From positions 1 to 7,391 of the forward strand of contig JAZRZJ010000030.1 of NCBI GenBank assembly GCA_045601285.1: a stretch of 7,391 bases of DNA, written 5' to 3'. Both the position numbers and the translations under genes were made by a program. Under the pieces are notes generated by a model. It saw nothing but the letters and a program-made list of their open reading frames with translations. It was not told the DNA's origin and did no database searches. Numbering within the stretch: the stretch's first letter is position 1; each line of letters begins with the position of its first letter. The stretch comes from F23-B02 sp045601285 (GTDB lineage: Bacteria; Bacillota; Clostridia; Oscillospirales; Oscillospiraceae). Shown piece after piece: positions 6,565 through 7,391 of the stretch.

Positions 6565-6840
6565 ATGAATAAGGCAGAACTTATCGCAGCCGTCGCAGAA
6601 AAGACCGGTCTCTCCAAGAAGGATACCGAAAAGGCTGTTAATGCCGCATTTGATACCATCGTTGACACCCTCGTTTCCGGCGAAAAGGTTCAGATGGTAG
6701 GCTTCGGCGTATTCGATATCAAGGAGCGCGGTGAGCGCATCGGCCGCAACCCCAAGACCAAGGAAGAAATCAAGATTCCTGCAAGCAAGGTCCCCTTCTT
6801 CAAGGCCGGCAAGGCAATGAAGGACGCAGTTGCAAAGTAA
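6565..6840 (+). CDS. hup: HU-type nucleoid DNA-binding protein
   Basis: 91 residues, the standard HU length. HU is a homodimeric histone-like protein that bends and compacts DNA with little sequence preference. The dimerisation helices open with MNKAELIAAVAEKTGLSKK (1-19), followed by the signature VQMVGFGVFDIKERGERIGRNPKT (42-65). The DNA-intercalating proline is present in the arm tip RNP (61-63), and the end FFKAGKAMKDAV matches the family. The ribosome binding site is a full AGGAGG 7 bases before the ATG, which with the A-tract promoter and clean codon choice suggests high expression. It sits between the flippase gene and rqcP, and a strong intrinsic terminator follows 10 bases after its stop codon. 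Confidence 0.97.
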   Translation: MNKAELIAAVAEKTGLSKKDTEKAVNAAFDTIVDTLVSGEKVQMVGFGVFDIKERGERIGRNPKTKEEIKIPASKVPFFKAGKAMKDAVAK

Positions 6841-6850
6841 TTCATGCTGA

Positions 6851-6881
6851 AACAGCCGACTTGTCAGTCGGCTGTTTTTTT
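6851..6881 (+). terminator. Intrinsic terminator after hup
   Basis: A perfect 10-bp stem (AACAGCCGAC with GTCGGCTGTT) encloses loop TTGTCA and runs into seven T residues (6875-6881). The start codon of rqcP comes only 14 bases after the T-tract, and its AGGAG (6884-6888) begins 3 bases after it. The terminator therefore sits inside the hup-rqcP gap and not at the end of the unit. Confidence 0.9.
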
Positions 6882-6895
6882 ACAGGAGAAATTAT

Positions 6896-7138
6896 ATGAG
6901 ACTTGATAAATATCTTAAGGTGTCCCGCCTTATAAAGCGCCGCACGGTTGCAAACGAAGCCTGCGACGGTGAACGCGTCAGCGTAAACGGCAGGCAGGTA
7001 AAGGCCAGCTATCAGGTGAAGGTTGGCGATATCATTGAGGTCGCTTTCGGTCAGCGCACACTCAGGGTTGAGGTGCTGAACGTGAACGAAACCGCGAAAA
7101 AGGACGAAGCTCCCGCAATGTACAGAGAAATTGAATAA
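6896..7138 (+). CDS. rqcP: RqcP (YabO), S4-domain ribosome quality-control factor
   Basis: 80 residues, nearly all one S4 RNA-binding domain: MRLDKYLKVSRLIKRRTVAN (1-20), then SVNGRQVKASYQVKVGD (29-45) and EVAFGQRTLRVEVL (48-61). The N-terminal block is almost the same as Bacillus YabO/RqcP, and the C-terminal KKDEAPAMYREI matches that group rather than the longer HslR heat-shock paralogues. RqcP binds stalled 50S subunits near the P-site tRNA and helps RqcH add alanine tails to stuck nascent chains. AGGAG lies 7 bases before the ATG. With no room for a separate promoter after the hup terminator, expression probably depends on readthrough from hup. A long hairpin terminator follows. Confidence 0.93.
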   Translation: MRLDKYLKVSRLIKRRTVANEACDGERVSVNGRQVKASYQVKVGDIIEVAFGQRTLRVEVLNVNETAKKDEAPAMYREIE

Positions 7139-7152
7139 TCAACTCTGCAAGG

Positions 7153-7199
7153 AAAATAAAGAACCGGAAATACATCGTATTTCCGGTTCTTTATTTTTT
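7153..7199. terminator. Long bidirectional terminator between rqcP and the convergent decarboxylase gene
   Basis: A perfect 21-bp inverted repeat (7153-7173 with 7177-7197) has a 3-base loop ATC and a GC-rich middle (AACCGG). T residues at 7194-7199 give the rightward terminator for rqcP. On the other strand the stem ends in TTATTTT, so it can also end the leftward decarboxylase transcript, whose stop codon is 6 bases away. Confidence 0.9.
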
Positions 7200-7204
7200 G
7201 TAAA

Positions 7205-7391
7205 TCAGCCGCCGAATACGGAGAGCAGGAAGCCTGCGGCAATGGCAGAGCCGATGACGCCTGCCACATTGGGACCCATTGCGTGCATAAGCAGGTAATT
7301 GCTCTTGTTGTACCTGCGGCCCACGTCCTGAGAAACACGGGCTGCCATGGGAACTGCGGAAACGCCTGCGGAGCCGATGAGAGGATTGATT
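7205..7391 (-). CDS. Na+-transporting oxaloacetate/methylmalonyl-CoA decarboxylase beta subunit, C-terminal part
   Basis: Read leftward from the right edge, the frame gives 61 residues ending at a TGA at 7207-7205. The tail starts INPLIGSAGVSAVPMAARVS, then has LLMHAMGPNVAGVIGSAIAAGFLL, the well-known C-terminal membrane block of the beta (OadB/MmdB/GcdB) subunit. This integral membrane subunit couples decarboxylation of a biotin-bound carboxyl group to sodium export in anaerobes. The Asn-Pro-Leu-Ile-Gly-Ser and Met-Gly-Pro-Asn-Val-Ala-Gly motifs are intact. Which acyl substrate the complex uses is set by the alpha subunit, which is outside the window. The gene belongs to a separate transcription unit convergent with rqcP. 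Confidence 0.93.
   Translation of the reverse strand, partial: INPLIGSAGVSAVPMAARVSQDVGRRYNKSNYLLMHAMGPNVAGVIGSAIAAGFLLSVFGG

Noticed and set aside
5922..6668. 248-codon minus-strand frame across the flippase end, the gap and hup
   Set aside because: It overlaps two well-identified plus-strand genes and the hup promoter, has a low-complexity His/Asp-rich translation, and no family is recognisable.
7051..7338. 95-codon minus-strand frame over the right-hand terminator
   Set aside because: It crosses the bidirectional terminator and the rqcP end; the true minus-strand frame here is the decarboxylase beta subunit, which stops at 7205.
1..7391. CRISPR arrays, insertion sequences, tRNA or rRNA genes, prophage or defence genes
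   Set aside because: No spaced repeats, transposase-like frames, target duplications or RNA-gene sequences were seen; the genes are ordinary chromosomal ones.

Overview
The window looks like a chromosomal housekeeping segment from a Gram-positive anaerobe of the Clostridia, probably an Oscillospirales/Ruminococcaceae-like gut bacterium. Four things point there: strong AGGAGG-type ribosome binding sites, sigma-A promoters with clean 17-bp spacers, a mid-GC coding style, and a gene neighbourhood (MOP-family flippase, HU, RqcP) known from Firmicutes. The window also ends in a carboxyltransferase-linked sodium-pump decarboxylase beta subunit, typical of anaerobes. Taxonomy is inferred from style and gene content only.

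Left part (1-2506, minus strand): an apparent three-gene operon read right to left. It holds a class II CCA-adding tRNA nucleotidyltransferase, a family 4 (Fe-S) uracil-DNA glycosylase coupled to it by a TGATG overlap, and a DUF2156 (MprF C-terminal-like acyltransferase) protein that starts 2 bases after the glycosylase stop and runs off the left edge. The 153-bp gap at 2507-2659 holds two divergent sigma-A-type promoters that share one -10 palindrome. A perfect 16-bp palindrome lies in the murC leader.

Middle (2660-6398, plus strand): murC (cytoplasmic peptidoglycan precursor synthesis), a metallo-beta-lactamase-fold protein with an altered metal motif, and a 14-TM-type MOP-superfamily flippase of the SpoVB/MurJ/YabM group with its own promoter and a GTG start. 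The MurC and flippase functions both belong to envelope building: MurC makes UDP-MurNAc-L-Ala, and flippases of this group move lipid-linked saccharides across the membrane.

Right part (6399-7391): an HU-type nucleoid protein with an A-tract/UP-like promoter and an intrinsic terminator, then RqcP (S4-domain ribosome quality-control factor) starting 14 bases after that terminator's T-tract. A very long perfect hairpin acts as a probable bidirectional terminator. The C-terminal 61 residues of a Na+-pumping decarboxylase beta subunit converge from the right edge.

I did not find a clear undescribed system. The points most worth a second look are the back-to-back promoters with the palindrome, the HxHxGH metal motif in the MBL-fold protein, RqcP placed behind a terminator, and the reduced yabM-hup-rqcP neighbourhood lacking mazG and yabP.
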